From CAZEDM01 sp964511075 (GTDB taxonomy: Bacteria; Zixibacteria; MSB-5A5; RBG-16-43-9), in NCBI GenBank assembly GCA_964511075.1, contig CAZEDM010000009.1, forward strand, positions 1 through 64,000: a stretch of DNA of 64,000 nucleotides, in the 5' to 3' direction. Shown here piece after piece: positions 1-9,097 of the stretch. Within the stretch, counting starts at the first letter, position 1. Every line of letters starts with the position of its first letter. The notes beneath the pieces are model-generated. The model was given only the letters and a program-made list of their open reading frames with translations, was not told where the DNA came from and made no database searches. The position numbers and the translations under genes are program-made.

Positions 1-1
1 A

Positions 2-1570
2 CTTGCCACCAATAATGCGTTTCGTTATCTTCAGTATCCCCGACCCAGCATACCGCCAGTACCTTCGATGACCTATACCCCGACCCAGTTTCTCAGTCCG
101 CTCATCTGGGCGACCAATGGCGGCAGCACAGGCAAGACTATGGATTTTGACAACGTGGGAACCGCCACCCTATATGTGAAGCTAAATGATCCTGCCCCTG
201 GCAGTTACTTAACCATATCTCCCAGCAGTTTCAGTATAATAGAGGCAGGAGCTACCCAGCCAGTGAGTATAACCTTCAATGGAACAGGCTTGACAGACAC
301 CTTGATAATCGATAGCCTGATGATTGCCTCCAACGATGGATTGGTAGGCGGAGCAGAGACCTATATCGATACTCAGTGGGTAAGGTATCATATGGTGGTT
401 ACCACCAATTACTACTATGCGGAGTTCGACACCTGTCCCTTCAGCCCGATCACTCAGGTATCCAACATAGGTAACCTGGGTAGCGATGAGGGTGATAGCT
501 TGGGGATGTTCTATAATGGGTACAACTATCTGTTTGAGTTCACCCCGGCGTTTGTGACGGATGACATCAACGGTTCAGGGCCGGTAGGCTTCACCTGGAT
601 GCATGAGCATCATGACTTCATAGCTGAGGACCATCTGCAGGACAGCCTGTATGATAAGCTGGATGTTAAGGTGTTCAAGGACAAGTTGACCTTGGTATTT
701 CCGCCGCGCAGGACTGACCATTATCTCTACCATCCGTGGTGGGGCTACTGGACCAAGTATTCCAAGGTTATCCAGCTGTACCCGCAATATATTCTGGTAT
801 ATAACTGGTGGGTATGGAATCCTCCGTTTATCTGGTGGGATGATCTTGTTCCTGCACTTAATCCGAATACCGATCCCCAGGGAGGCTATTTTGGCATAGC
901 CGCGGACTGGGATGTGACTGCAGATGCTTCTGGTCGAAACTTAGGCGACTATGATGATGTCAAGAATCTGATCTGGCAGTATTCGGATTCAAGCGGGTTT
1001 GAGAACTACTACGGCGGCTTCAAGTTCATAGATGCCTGGGTATGGGAGAGCAACGATTCAGCCGGGACGGTGGTGCACAGCACCGCACCTTTCAGCGCGC
1101 GCGTTGCAACCAACCCCACCCAGCTATATCCCTTTGGTGGCTATGATGACGACTCGCTGTACAAGTATTTCTCCACCCCGGGCTATTCCGTTGAGTCAGA
1201 CTCGTCCCAGGATATGAACATAATGATGTGCTTTGTGGAGAAGCTTGATCCCACACCCAACACGGTGATATTTATGAAGTATGCTCTGCTGGTGTCGGAT
1301 CAGGGAGAGACTGGATTCAGGGACGTGGATTCCTTGATAACAAGGATAAAGGCTGGAGATGCCAATAAGGACGGTGGTGTATCGGTCTCGGATGTGGTTT
1401 ATCTGATAAATTACCTGTTCAAGGGAGGAAATCCACCCTTTAAGGCTTACAGTGATACCAACGGCGATGCCAATATCTCTGTATCGGATGTCGTATACTT
1501 GATAAACTATCTGTTCAAGGGAGGGAATCCTCCGGTAATAGTATGGTGTCAGCAAACTCCACCATGGTAA
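2..1570 (+). CDS. Secreted dockerin protein, 5' end outside the window
   Basis: The frame is open from the first bases of the window with no stop before the ATG at 68, so the gene almost certainly starts upstream; the ATG at 68 is probably internal. Counting from that ATG, the first ~75 residues look like an Ig-like surface domain (TLYVKLNDPAPG, PVSITFNGTG). A Trp/Tyr-rich middle of unknown function follows. The last ~60 residues are two dockerin-like calcium-binding repeats (GDANKDGGVSVSDVVYLINY and a second copy ending YLINYLFKGGNPP). In cellulosome-type systems dockerins bind cohesins; here the repeats may hold the protein at the cell surface. The following gene also carries dockerins. Function of the middle part is not recognised. 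Confidence 0.75.
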   Translation, partial: LATNNAFRYLQYPRPSIPPVPSMTYTPTQFLSPLIWATNGGSTGKTMDFDNVGTATLYVKLNDPAPGSYLTISPSSFSIIEAGATQPVSITFNGTGLTDTLIIDSLMIASNDGLVGGAETYIDTQWVRYHMVVTTNYYYAEFDTCPFSPITQVSNIGNLGSDEGDSLGMFYNGYNYLFEFTPAFVTDDINGSGPVGFTWMHEHHDFIAEDHLQDSLYDKLDVKVFKDKLTLVFPPRRTDHYLYHPWWGYWTKYSKVIQLYPQYILVYNWWVWNPPFIWWDDLVPALNPNTDPQGGYFGIAADWDVTADASGRNLGDYDDVKNLIWQYSDSSGFENYYGGFKFIDAWVWESNDSAGTVVHSTAPFSARVATNPTQLYPFGGYDDDSLYKYFSTPGYSVESDSSQDMNIMMCFVEKLDPTPNTVIFMKYALLVSDQGETGFRDVDSLITRIKAGDANKDGGVSVSDVVYLINYLFKGGNPPFKAYSDTNGDANISVSDVVYLINYLFKGGNPPVIVWCQQTPPW

Positions 1571-1668
1571 TTGACTCATTCGGTAAGACGTAGATTTATG
1601 GTTATGGGATTCCGTCTAAAAACGGAATCCCATAATTTTTGAAGAACAACTAAACAGGAGGAGTTAAG

Positions 1669-3984
1669 ATGAGAAGAAGAGTTAATTCTTTAGTCTTAGG
1701 TGTAGTGGTTCTGATCTTAGGTTGGTATTTAACCAGCTGGGGAGGCTCCTCTTGCATGGACATCCCCGGCTTGCTCTTAGTTAAATTCAAACCAGGGGTT
1801 CTGAATGACTACAGTGCCAGGAAAGCTGGAACCATAGTGACAGGAATAGCGTCCTTTGACCAACTCAATTCAGCATATAAGGCAAAAGGGATAAGAAAAG
1901 TTTTCCCGGAAGAAACCTCAGCGCCTCCACCCGGCTCCAATCTTCTGGACCTTTCAGGATTCTATGAGATAGAATTTCCAGAGGAATCTGACCTGCAGGA
2001 GCTTGTCTCAGTCTACAGCCAGGACCCCAATCTTGAGAGCGTGGAGAAAGTTAAGATGTGTCCGGTGGATGCAGTGCCAAACGATCCCGAGACCCAGTGG
2101 CATCTGGATAATGCGCTGGGAAATGATGCGGATGTGGATGCTTACGAGGCCTGGGACCTGGAGACTGGAGATTCCTCCATAATCTTAGCCATACTCGATA
2201 CTGGTGTAGGTTATTATTGTTCTGACCTTTCCTGGAATATGTGGACTAACCCTGGAGAGATACCTGACAATGGAATGGATGATGATTTGAATGGGTTAAT
2301 AGATGATTACAATGGCTGGGACTATGTAACTGGGGGGAGCCTTTGCGATGGCCCTGGTGGAGAGGACTGTCTGATAGCGGATAATAATCCGAGTGATTTT
2401 GATGGTCACGGAACCCATGTTGCAGGTATTGCAGCAGCAGTAACTAATAACAGCACCGGAGTGGCAGGATTAGCCGGGGGCTGGTATCCGGATAAAAAGG
2501 GCTGTAGGATAATGCCCTTGAGGATCGGCTGGCATGCTACAGATGGCTTAGGTTATGTTAGTATGACTTTTGCCGCGCAGGCGGTAAATTATGCCCGAGT
2601 AAAGGGCGCTACTGCCATCAACTGTAGCTGGGGGTCATCTTATAACTCGGCACTGGAAAGTGCAGTGACAAATGCATTAAGCCAGGGTATAGTATTCTGC
2701 AAGTCCGCTGGGAATGACGACCAGGAATTCTGGGAGGATTATCTTATAGACCATTTTGCAGATGTTCTGGCAATAGCAGCCACAAATAGATATGACCAAA
2801 AAGCCAGCTTCTCAAATTACGGGACCAAGATCGATATCTCAGCTCCGGGAGATGATATCCGCAGCACCTACGGTGCTAATTATGGCTGTAGCATAGCAAG
2901 ATTGGGCGGAACCTCAATGTCTGCCCCTATGGTTACAGGCATGGTTGGTTTGCTAAGATCAAAAGTTCCTGACCTTACCATATCTCAGGTTATCAGCTTA
3001 ATACAGGATTATGCGGATAGTATAGATTACCTGAACCCTGGATATGAAGGAAAATTAGGTGCGGGGAGGATCAGCCTTTATAATTCCCTGCTTCCCCTTC
3101 CAAATGCTAAATTCTCAGCAGATGTTTTTTTAGGTCAGGCTCCCTTAGCTGTTCAGCTTACGGATTCTTCGTCCGGAGACGGGTTATATTACTGGAAATG
3201 GGATTTCGGAGATGGAGATACTGTAGGCTCCACCTCTCCGATCGATACCTCTCATACCTATGATGAACCTGGCGTTTACACCTGCAGCTATTCAGTTTCT
3301 GGAACCTGGGGCACCAGTACAGAGAAGATACTTATAGGAGCGACCGGCGATACGGTTGATGTCTCCTATTCAGAAGGTCTGCCGGGTGAAAAAGGGGTTA
3401 AGGTTCCACTTTATGCTAATAATACCATTACCTGTTCCCAGCTGATCATTACCATGCGCTATGGGGATGGAAGCGCTCCTCTAACCTGCGATTCAGTCAG
3501 GTTCTGGGGTACCCGGGTGGAGGATTTTCCCATTAAGAATGTTAGTGTACACAAAACTAATCAGACCATCATGCTGACCTTGCGGAATACCGGTGACCCA
3601 CTTGAGCCTGGAAGCGGGCTTTTAGCTAATATGTATTTCAGGATGGATACCACAGCCACAGTTGGAGATACAATGGTCATTGATACCGCTATCATAAGCG
3701 GAAACTATCTGAACTACAGCTCCATCTTGGGTGAGTATGTGCCTGATTTCCAGATTGGGGGAATCTATGTGGTGGAGCCTTTATGGGGAGACGCTAACCG
3801 GGATGGCAATGTGGGCGTTTCAGATGTGATCGTGATGATCAATTATCTTTTCAAGGGAGGGCCAGCTCCGAATCCCTTGAATATCGCGGACAATAACTGT
3901 GACGGCGATGTCTCGGTTTCTGACGTAGTATATCTTATTAATTATCTGTTCAAAGGTGGATCTGCACCGCACTCAGGTTGTTAA
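1669..3984 (+). CDS. Subtilisin-like (S8) protease with PKD, cohesin-like and dockerin modules
   Basis: A 771-residue exported serine protease. It has an N-terminal hydrophobic segment (residues 7-25) and a propeptide-like region to about residue 135. The S8 catalytic domain carries Asp177 (ILDTGVG), His247 (DGHGTHVAG), oxyanion Asn349 (SAGND) and Ser416 (GGTSMSAP), so it should be active. A PKD domain follows at ~477-560 (WDFGDGDTV ... HTYDEPGVY), then a cohesin-like beta domain at ~565-705. The end is a pair of dockerin-like repeats (SVSDVVYLINYLFKGG). The start has a good ribosome site (aggagg before ATG). It follows another dockerin gene and precedes a cohesin-like, T9SS-sorted protein. 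There is no T9SS sorting domain, so the dockerin pair may replace it as the surface tag (inference). Confidence 0.9.
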   Translation: MRRRVNSLVLGVVVLILGWYLTSWGGSSCMDIPGLLLVKFKPGVLNDYSARKAGTIVTGIASFDQLNSAYKAKGIRKVFPEETSAPPPGSNLLDLSGFYEIEFPEESDLQELVSVYSQDPNLESVEKVKMCPVDAVPNDPETQWHLDNALGNDADVDAYEAWDLETGDSSIILAILDTGVGYYCSDLSWNMWTNPGEIPDNGMDDDLNGLIDDYNGWDYVTGGSLCDGPGGEDCLIADNNPSDFDGHGTHVAGIAAAVTNNSTGVAGLAGGWYPDKKGCRIMPLRIGWHATDGLGYVSMTFAAQAVNYARVKGATAINCSWGSSYNSALESAVTNALSQGIVFCKSAGNDDQEFWEDYLIDHFADVLAIAATNRYDQKASFSNYGTKIDISAPGDDIRSTYGANYGCSIARLGGTSMSAPMVTGMVGLLRSKVPDLTISQVISLIQDYADSIDYLNPGYEGKLGAGRISLYNSLLPLPNAKFSADVFLGQAPLAVQLTDSSSGDGLYYWKWDFGDGDTVGSTSPIDTSHTYDEPGVYTCSYSVSGTWGTSTEKILIGATGDTVDVSYSEGLPGEKGVKVPLYANNTITCSQLIITMRYGDGSAPLTCDSVRFWGTRVEDFPIKNVSVHKTNQTIMLTLRNTGDPLEPGSGLLANMYFRMDTTATVGDTMVIDTAIISGNYLNYSSILGEYVPDFQIGGIYVVEPLWGDANRDGNVGVSDVIVMINYLFKGGPAPNPLNIADNNCDGDVSVSDVVYLINYLFKGGSAPHSGC

Positions 3985-4013
3985 AAAATTTTTTAAAAAA
4001 ATGAATTTTTTTG

Positions 4014-4042
4014 TTGACAAGTTTTTGCGGTTTGATTATATA
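4014..4042 (+). promoter_or_regulatory. Sigma70-type promoter for the cohesin-like gene
   Basis: TTGACA at 4014-4019 and TATATA at 4037-4042 with 17 bases between them, in A/T-rich sequence. The gene starts at 4194, so the leader would be about 145 bases and holds an unused Shine-Dalgarno-like aaggaggtg at ~4094 and a small hairpin at 4133-4147. Confidence 0.6.
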
Positions 4043-4132
4043 CTACAGAAATGAATTGAGAATAAATTAAAATATCATAGTTTGTTCAGATTCAAGGAGG
4101 TGATTTATTCTTTTAATAGCTAAAGTAGATAA

Positions 4133-4147
4133 TCCGCCGGAGGCGGA
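4133..4147. repeat. Small GC-rich inverted repeat in leader
   Basis: TCCGCC / GGCGGA arms around a 3-base loop, followed by a run of A. It lies in the leader of the cohesin-like gene. It could be a hairpin in the mRNA or a copy of a dispersed repeat; the sequence alone does not decide. Confidence 0.4.
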
Positions 4148-4193
4148 AAAAAATGCAAACAAGAACAAAAAAATTACAGGAGAGGGGTGAAAA

Positions 4194-5018
4194 ATGAAAA
4201 AAATCTTTATCACAGCGTTACTTTTAGTTACCATGCTGTCTACTTTTGCCTTAGCTCAGGACCCCGGGACACCAGATACATGTTGGGTTGAGCGCTTGGA
4301 GATGGTGCCACCCAATAGTCAGATTGTGGTCAATGTCTATCTGACTAATGACGAGGCCATAGGCGGATTTGCTGTACCACTGGTGTTTCCGGATACAGTT
4401 ACCAACCTGGATATCACCTGCGATTCCGTAAGTTTCGTAGGCACAAGATCTTCGGGTTTAATCTATGGGAGTGATTCAACCTCAGTAGATAATGATAAAA
4501 ACAAAGTGGTGGCATTCGCTTTTTTTGTTGTCACAATTCCGGCAGGAACAGGCTCAATTGCCAAGATATATTTCTCCACTGGCTCTGCCTGGGATTCTAC
4601 CCAGTCAGTTCCTATTGACACTAGCTTTTGGCCTCCTACTAGTGGGTATGAGTTCTCAACTGATCTGGGGGCATCATTCTATCCTATTTTCTTGAAAGGC
4701 GCTCTTGAAGTAAGAGAAGTAAATGCTCCTGCCACGCCTAAGGTTTTTAGTCTTTCTCAAAACTATCCCAATCCCTTTAACCCCAAAACCGTTATAAGAT
4801 TTGGTCTTCCTAAGGATTCCTGGGTTAATTTGGATATATATAACGTCTTGGGTCAGAGAGTTAGAGCCTTAGTGGATGAAAGACTTAGTGCCGGGATGAA
4901 AGAGGTAGAGTGGGATGGAAAGGATGATAAGGGATTTGAGGTATCAAGCGGGATTTATTTTTACAAGATCAAAGCAGGTGATTTTTCAGATATAAAGAAG
5001 ATGGTTATGTTGAAGTAG
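4194..5018 (+). CDS. Cohesin-like domain protein with T9SS C-terminal sorting domain
   Basis: 274 residues. A signal peptide ends ALA-QDP, leaving Gln at the mature N-terminus. Residues ~30-170 form a cohesin-like beta sandwich (EAIGGFAVPLVF, then TCDSVSFVGT). The last ~85 residues are a classic Por/T9SS type A sorting domain (SLSQNYPNPFNPKT, YNVLGQRVRAL, SGIYFYKIKAG). Such domains send a protein through the SprA pore and are cut during surface attachment. The ribosome site is strong (ggagaggggtg). It lies directly after two dockerin-bearing genes, so it may be a surface receptor for them; that pairing is inference. A related protein is encoded at 37961-38737. Confidence 0.85.
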   Translation: MKKIFITALLLVTMLSTFALAQDPGTPDTCWVERLEMVPPNSQIVVNVYLTNDEAIGGFAVPLVFPDTVTNLDITCDSVSFVGTRSSGLIYGSDSTSVDNDKNKVVAFAFFVVTIPAGTGSIAKIYFSTGSAWDSTQSVPIDTSFWPPTSGYEFSTDLGASFYPIFLKGALEVREVNAPATPKVFSLSQNYPNPFNPKTVIRFGLPKDSWVNLDIYNVLGQRVRALVDERLSAGMKEVEWDGKDDKGFEVSSGIYFYKIKAGDFSDIKKMVMLK

Positions 5019-5050
5019 TTTTATAGTAATCTATTGTATTCTAATAAATT

Positions 5051-5084
5051 AAGCCCTAATCATTTAGTTGATTAGGGCTTTTTT
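5051..5084 (+). terminator. Rho-independent terminator after the cohesin-like gene
   Basis: AAGCCCTAATCA and TGATTAGGGCTT form a 12-bp stem with a 6-base loop, followed by a T run. It sits about 30 bases after the stop of the upstream gene. Confidence 0.85.
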
Positions 5085-5203
5085 GGTATTTTTTAAAATT
5101 CAAACACATAGAATGGAAAATAGTAATTTATAATCATTTGGATATCAACATATTATAATGGTCAAAAATTTAAATAAAATCCTTTCATATTTCATCTTTT
5201 ATG

Positions 5204-5232
5204 TTGACAAAATGAACTAAAAATTTTAAAAT
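5204..5232 (+). promoter_or_regulatory. Sigma70-type promoter for the GH35-like gene
   Basis: TTGACA at 5204-5209 and TAAAAT at 5227-5232, separated by 17 bases, about 75 bases before the coding start at 5308 and after the previous terminator. Confidence 0.6.
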
Positions 5233-5281
5233 ATTTAATCTTTTTGTTGTGACTCTCTTTTTATTAAAGGGGAGGAAAAAT

Positions 5282-5323
5282 ATGAGTATTCTAAGCAGAG
5301 GATTTAAATGCTTAACCTTTTGA
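5282..5323 (+). CDS. Possible 13-residue leader peptide overlapping the GH35-like start
   Basis: The only strong ribosome site in this leader (ggggagg) is followed by an ATG at 5282 that opens a 13-codon frame (MSILSRGFKCLTF) and stops at 5323, inside the next gene. The next gene's ATG at 5308 lies in another frame, just after an in-frame TAA. This fits translational coupling. A sequencing error that split one frame is the alternative. Confidence 0.3.
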   Translation: MSILSRGFKCLTF

Positions 5324-7473
5324 AAAACAAGATCTTAATTGGTAAGGAAGAATATTTCTTGAATTCTGCTGAGATTCACTATTTTAGAGTCAGTAAGAGA
5401 TATTGGTCGGTTTGTTTTGAGAGGATAAAAAAAGCAGGATTTAAAATCATCTCTACGACAGTTCCCTGGAATCTCCACGAGATAACAATGGGTGAGTTTG
5501 ATTTTGCAGGAGAAACCGATAGCAGAAGAGATCTGGTGGTTTTTTTGGAGCTGGCAAGAGAGTTCGGTTTTAAAATAATTCTGAGAATTGGACCTTACAT
5601 AGGAGTTGAATGGAAAAATGGCGGATACCCAGATTTTGTTCTGGAGAGTCAAGAGTTAATGGCCAAGGACCCCCAGGGTAATGAGTTAACCGTCCTGGAG
5701 CTTAAGGAATTCTCTAAAATACCCCTCCCTTCGTATAACCATCCCCTCTTTAAAAACCATTGCAAAAGATATATAACTGCTCTGAGCGGGGTTTTAAAAA
5801 ATTATATTTATCCAAAGGGGCCGGTTATTATGATACAGTTGGGGAAAAAGACCAGTTTGAATTTTTTCACCCATCCTTTTCAGCTGGATTATAATTCCCA
5901 CACCATAAAAGGCCTTTATCCGGAGTTTCTGAAGAAAAAATACAAGGAGATAAAAATACTGAGATCAGAGTACCGCTCCAAATTAAAAAACTTTGAGGAG
6001 ATATCTCCACCCCTGGATCAGAAGATCAAGAGATTCTCGGATTTTTTGAGATATACGGACTGGGTAGAATTCAAAAGGGAGTTGATTTCAAGCTACCTAT
6101 TAAATCTGAAGGACTTATTCTTGTCTTTTCAGGTTGCACCCCTTTTCTTCACCGATATCTTCTGGGAGGATGAGTTTTTGACCTCCTCGGAATGGCCCTC
6201 CCTGCGCCAGGAGGATATATTCTCCGGTATAGAAAACAGTTGGTTTAGAAGTTATGCTGAGTATTCCTGGTACCTCAGAAGTTTTATTGGTTCAGCTCGC
6301 TTTCCCTGGGCTATAGAATGTGTGAATGGAGTTGCAGCTGGGGAGCCGGAGAGAAAAAAGAAATATCTTCCCCTGAGGGCAGAGGAGTTAAAGTTTATGC
6401 TCGTCACCTCCTTAGCCCTGGGGATTAAAGGTTTCAACCATACCATGTTTGTCGAAACAAGTAACTGGTACGGCTCTCCTGTAGCCGAGGACGGTACTAT
6501 TCAAGAGAATTATGAGCTTATAAAAACCTTCAATTCTGTTTTGGAGAAAATAGATTTCTCAAATCTAGAGAATTTGACCCGGATAAGCCTGGGGAATTAT
6601 AACCCTTATATTTACTCGATACAGGCTGAAGCGCAGGATCTTTTCCCCTATCTGAGACCTTTGATAAGGCAGACCCACTTTGGCTTAGGCGTAGATCTGA
6701 GAGGTCTGAAATACGACCACGGTATCTCTGATCTAGAGCAGGAAAAGAGCCTGGAGAAGTATAAAGTTCTTTTTGTTCCCTGCGCTGAGTTTATGGATAC
6801 AAAAACTCAGACTCTTCTTCTTGAGCAGGCTAAGAGAGGGAAAACCCTGATCTTATACGGGCTTTTACCCAAATATGATCTGGGCTTTAAAAAAAGTGAG
6901 ATCCTGGCTAAAGCACTCAAGATAAAAACTGCGCCTCTTTACTCGGTGAATACCATCCAGGCGTTAAAAACGGAGTTCCAGTCACTGGTTTATGGATATG
7001 TAAAAACCCATCCTAAAAATTTTCAAGTGATAGCCTGGGCCAAAAGAAGGATTGTGGGCCTTAAGGGGAAATTGGGCAAAGGAAGGGTTTATCTTTTCAC
7101 CTTCGATTTGTCCACTTCCCTTTTTCACAGGAAGTTAAGTTTCTTAGACGAGATAATAACGGATACCGGTGTCTCCAGATATCTGAATTGCTCAGACGCC
7201 GAAGTGGAGGTTATTGTTCAGAGGAACGGAAAAATAACCCTGCTCTATCTGATCAATCCGGGAACTCCTTTCTCCCCGGCCAGTACTGGCTTAAAGAAAA
7301 GTCTGATCCTGCAACTGGATTGTGGTAAAATCGGGGTCAGGGGTAGCAAAATTACTTTGACCGAGCTCTTCAGCGGAGAGGTCATTAAAACCTCCTCCAG
7401 AGAGTTAAAAAATGGAATTTCCCTAGAGATGGCGAAGATGGAGGGGAAAATGTATCTGGTGGAGGGGAAATAG
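5308..7473 (+). CDS. Glycoside hydrolase family 35-like protein, acid/base residue lost
   Basis: 721 residues with the clear N-terminal TIM-barrel signatures of GH35 beta-galactosidases: AEIHYFRVSKRYW (21-33), VPWNLHE (52-58), GEFDFAGETD (62-71) and RIGPYIGVEWKNGGYP (93-108). The motif that normally carries the acid/base Glu (QVENEY) reads QLGKKT at 177-182, so the Asn-Glu pair is Lys-Lys. A possible nucleophile Glu337 (FPWAIECVNG) is kept. The C-terminal half has a glutamine-amidotransferase-like (A4-type) region and a beta domain. No signal peptide is visible. Activity as an ordinary retaining galactosidase is doubtful; a changed mechanism or a binding role is possible. It is followed, convergently, by an HtrA gene 21 bases away. 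Confidence 0.75.
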   Translation: MLNLLKNKILIGKEEYFLNSAEIHYFRVSKRYWSVCFERIKKAGFKIISTTVPWNLHEITMGEFDFAGETDSRRDLVVFLELAREFGFKIILRIGPYIGVEWKNGGYPDFVLESQELMAKDPQGNELTVLELKEFSKIPLPSYNHPLFKNHCKRYITALSGVLKNYIYPKGPVIMIQLGKKTSLNFFTHPFQLDYNSHTIKGLYPEFLKKKYKEIKILRSEYRSKLKNFEEISPPLDQKIKRFSDFLRYTDWVEFKRELISSYLLNLKDLFLSFQVAPLFFTDIFWEDEFLTSSEWPSLRQEDIFSGIENSWFRSYAEYSWYLRSFIGSARFPWAIECVNGVAAGEPERKKKYLPLRAEELKFMLVTSLALGIKGFNHTMFVETSNWYGSPVAEDGTIQENYELIKTFNSVLEKIDFSNLENLTRISLGNYNPYIYSIQAEAQDLFPYLRPLIRQTHFGLGVDLRGLKYDHGISDLEQEKSLEKYKVLFVPCAEFMDTKTQTLLLEQAKRGKTLILYGLLPKYDLGFKKSEILAKALKIKTAPLYSVNTIQALKTEFQSLVYGYVKTHPKNFQVIAWAKRRIVGLKGKLGKGRVYLFTFDLSTSLFHRKLSFLDEIITDTGVSRYLNCSDAEVEVIVQRNGKITLLYLINPGTPFSPASTGLKKSLILQLDCGKIGVRGSKITLTELFSGEVIKTSSRELKNGISLEMAKMEGKMYLVEGK

Positions 7474-7494
7474 GTCTTTGGGTTTGACTCAGGC

Positions 7495-8841
7495 TTAATC
7501 TTCTTTTTTCTTTTGAGTGGAAAGTAAAACAAATCTTTTATTTTTTCCTCTTCTGACTGTCAGCAACAGCTCTTTTTTCTCCTTCAATTCCTCTAAAGCT
7601 TTTTTAAAATCCTCCAAGCTGTGGATGTTTACATCCTCAATTTTTCTGATCACATCCTCCTGTGTTAACTCCCCTTGGCTGGCAGGACTTCCAACCTCGA
7701 CAAAGGAAACGAAGACGCCTTCCTTATCCTCCAGCATATAACTTTTGTAGATCACATCGGTTATCTCTTTTACCGTAAATCCCAATTCCGTTTCGTATTC
7801 ATCAGCTTTCACCTTGGGCTGAAGAGCTATTTTGACCTTGAATTCCAGGATGTCTTCTTTCCTCTTGATCTTGATGCTGGCGTTTTCTCCTACTCTGCTC
7901 TCGCTGACCAGAAAGGAGAAGCGATTCAGGTCGTCCTCCTTCTCCGCTGAGATTTTCTCTCCATTATATTCCAGAATTATATCTCCGGGTAAAAGTCCAG
8001 ACTCCTCTGCGGGAGAACCAGGTTCCACATCGCTGATCAGGATTCCTCTTAGTTTTTCATCTCCAAAATAGTGAGCGAATTCGCGATTTAAAGGCTGAAT
8101 GGATAAACCCAGCCAGCCTCTCGCGATAACCCCCTCGGAGAGAAGCTTATCTTTTATTTTCAAAGCTGTATTGATAGGTATGGTGAAGCCCTGTCCACGA
8201 CCCAGGCCTATAGAATTTATACCGATTATCTCCCCTTTGAGATTGACTAAAGGACCTCCGGAGGAGCCGGGATCAATTGCCGCATCCGTCTGTATAAAAT
8301 CGCTGATCAATCTGGATTCATCCGGGAGAAAGGGAATAACCCTGCCTTTGCCGCTGATTATGCCGAAGGATACAGTTCTATCAAAACCGAAAGGGTTACC
8401 CACGGCTATGACCCATTCACCCACTTCTATCTTATCAGAATCGCCGAACTTGGGGACGACGAGTTTCTCTTCTGCTTTTATCTTAATCAAGGCTAAGTCA
8501 GTCTGTTTATCCGTTCCGATCACCTCAGCGGGATATTCCAATTTGCTGGGTAAAGTCACCCTTAAGGATTGGGCTTTATCCACCACATGTTCGTTGGTCA
8601 AGATATAACCTTCTGAATCAACTATCAGTCCCGAGGCTAAGGACTTGTATTTGAAACTATCTGATTTTTTGACCACCTCTATGTGTATCACTGACGGCTG
8701 AATCTGGTTGGCCAACGAGATTATCACCTTCTGCAGCTCATCGAATAGATTTAATACCTTCTTATTATCGGACGGCTTTGCAGAAGAAAGCTGGAACATA
8801 CAGAGGGACAAAACTGTAATTAAAATATAGCGCTTTTTCAT
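7495..8841 (-). CDS. HtrA/DegP-family periplasmic serine protease (copy 1)
   Basis: 448 residues with a signal peptide (cut near LSSA-KPS), a trypsin-like domain with His85 (TNEHVV), Asp115 (QTDLALIK) and Ser194 (DPGSSGGPL), then two PDZ domains (~235-330 and ~350-440). The usual GNSGG box reads GSSGG, which keeps the nucleophile. HtrA proteins degrade misfolded envelope proteins. The ribosome site is aaggag, nine bases before the ATG. It is transcribed away from a second htrA gene across a 256-base shared upstream region, so the two may be regulated together. Confidence 0.92.
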   Translation of the reverse strand: MKKRYILITVLSLCMFQLSSAKPSDNKKVLNLFDELQKVIISLANQIQPSVIHIEVVKKSDSFKYKSLASGLIVDSEGYILTNEHVVDKAQSLRVTLPSKLEYPAEVIGTDKQTDLALIKIKAEEKLVVPKFGDSDKIEVGEWVIAVGNPFGFDRTVSFGIISGKGRVIPFLPDESRLISDFIQTDAAIDPGSSGGPLVNLKGEIIGINSIGLGRGQGFTIPINTALKIKDKLLSEGVIARGWLGLSIQPLNREFAHYFGDEKLRGILISDVEPGSPAEESGLLPGDIILEYNGEKISAEKEDDLNRFSFLVSESRVGENASIKIKRKEDILEFKVKIALQPKVKADEYETELGFTVKEITDVIYKSYMLEDKEGVFVSFVEVGSPASQGELTQEDVIRKIEDVNIHSLEDFKKALEELKEKKELLLTVRRGKNKRFVLLSTQKKKED

Positions 8842-8871
8842 TTCTGGTGCTCCTTGTTTGAGTAAAGTTTT

Positions 8872-8899
8872 ATTATATAAAGTTAGCTGAGAAGGTCAA
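8872..8899 (-). promoter_or_regulatory. Sigma70-type promoter for HtrA copy 1
   Basis: On the minus strand TTGACC (8899-8894) and TATAAT (8877-8872) with 16 bases between, about 30 bases before the start codon. Confidence 0.6.
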
Positions 8900-9042
8900 G
8901 CAAAAAAGTGCAACAATTTTATCAAAGTTACGTAATATATTTAGTTGCCTTCTAAATGCATGAAGTTAACATCTTATGTGATAAGAAGATAGATATGAAC
9001 ACCTTTTTCGAAATGCAGTTGAGATTTAGTTTTAATTGGTTC

Positions 9043-9070
9043 TTGACAACAAATTATTTTTAATTATAAT
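9043..9070 (+). promoter_or_regulatory. Sigma70-type promoter for HtrA copy 2 and the sigma factor
   Basis: TTGACA at 9043-9048 and TATAAT at 9065-9070, 16 bases apart, with a start codon at 9098. It faces away from the HtrA copy 1 promoter. Confidence 0.65.
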
Positions 9071-9097
9071 ATAGGTTTATATCGAAAGGAGCGGGTT

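Noticed and set aside
1196..1579. Minus-strand 127-codon frame opposite the first dockerin gene
   Set aside because: It is the antisense of the dockerin repeats, has no ribosome site and no family.
8099..8608. Plus-strand 169-codon frame inside htrA copy 1
   Set aside because: Antisense shadow of the protease domain; the minus-strand product has all HtrA motifs.
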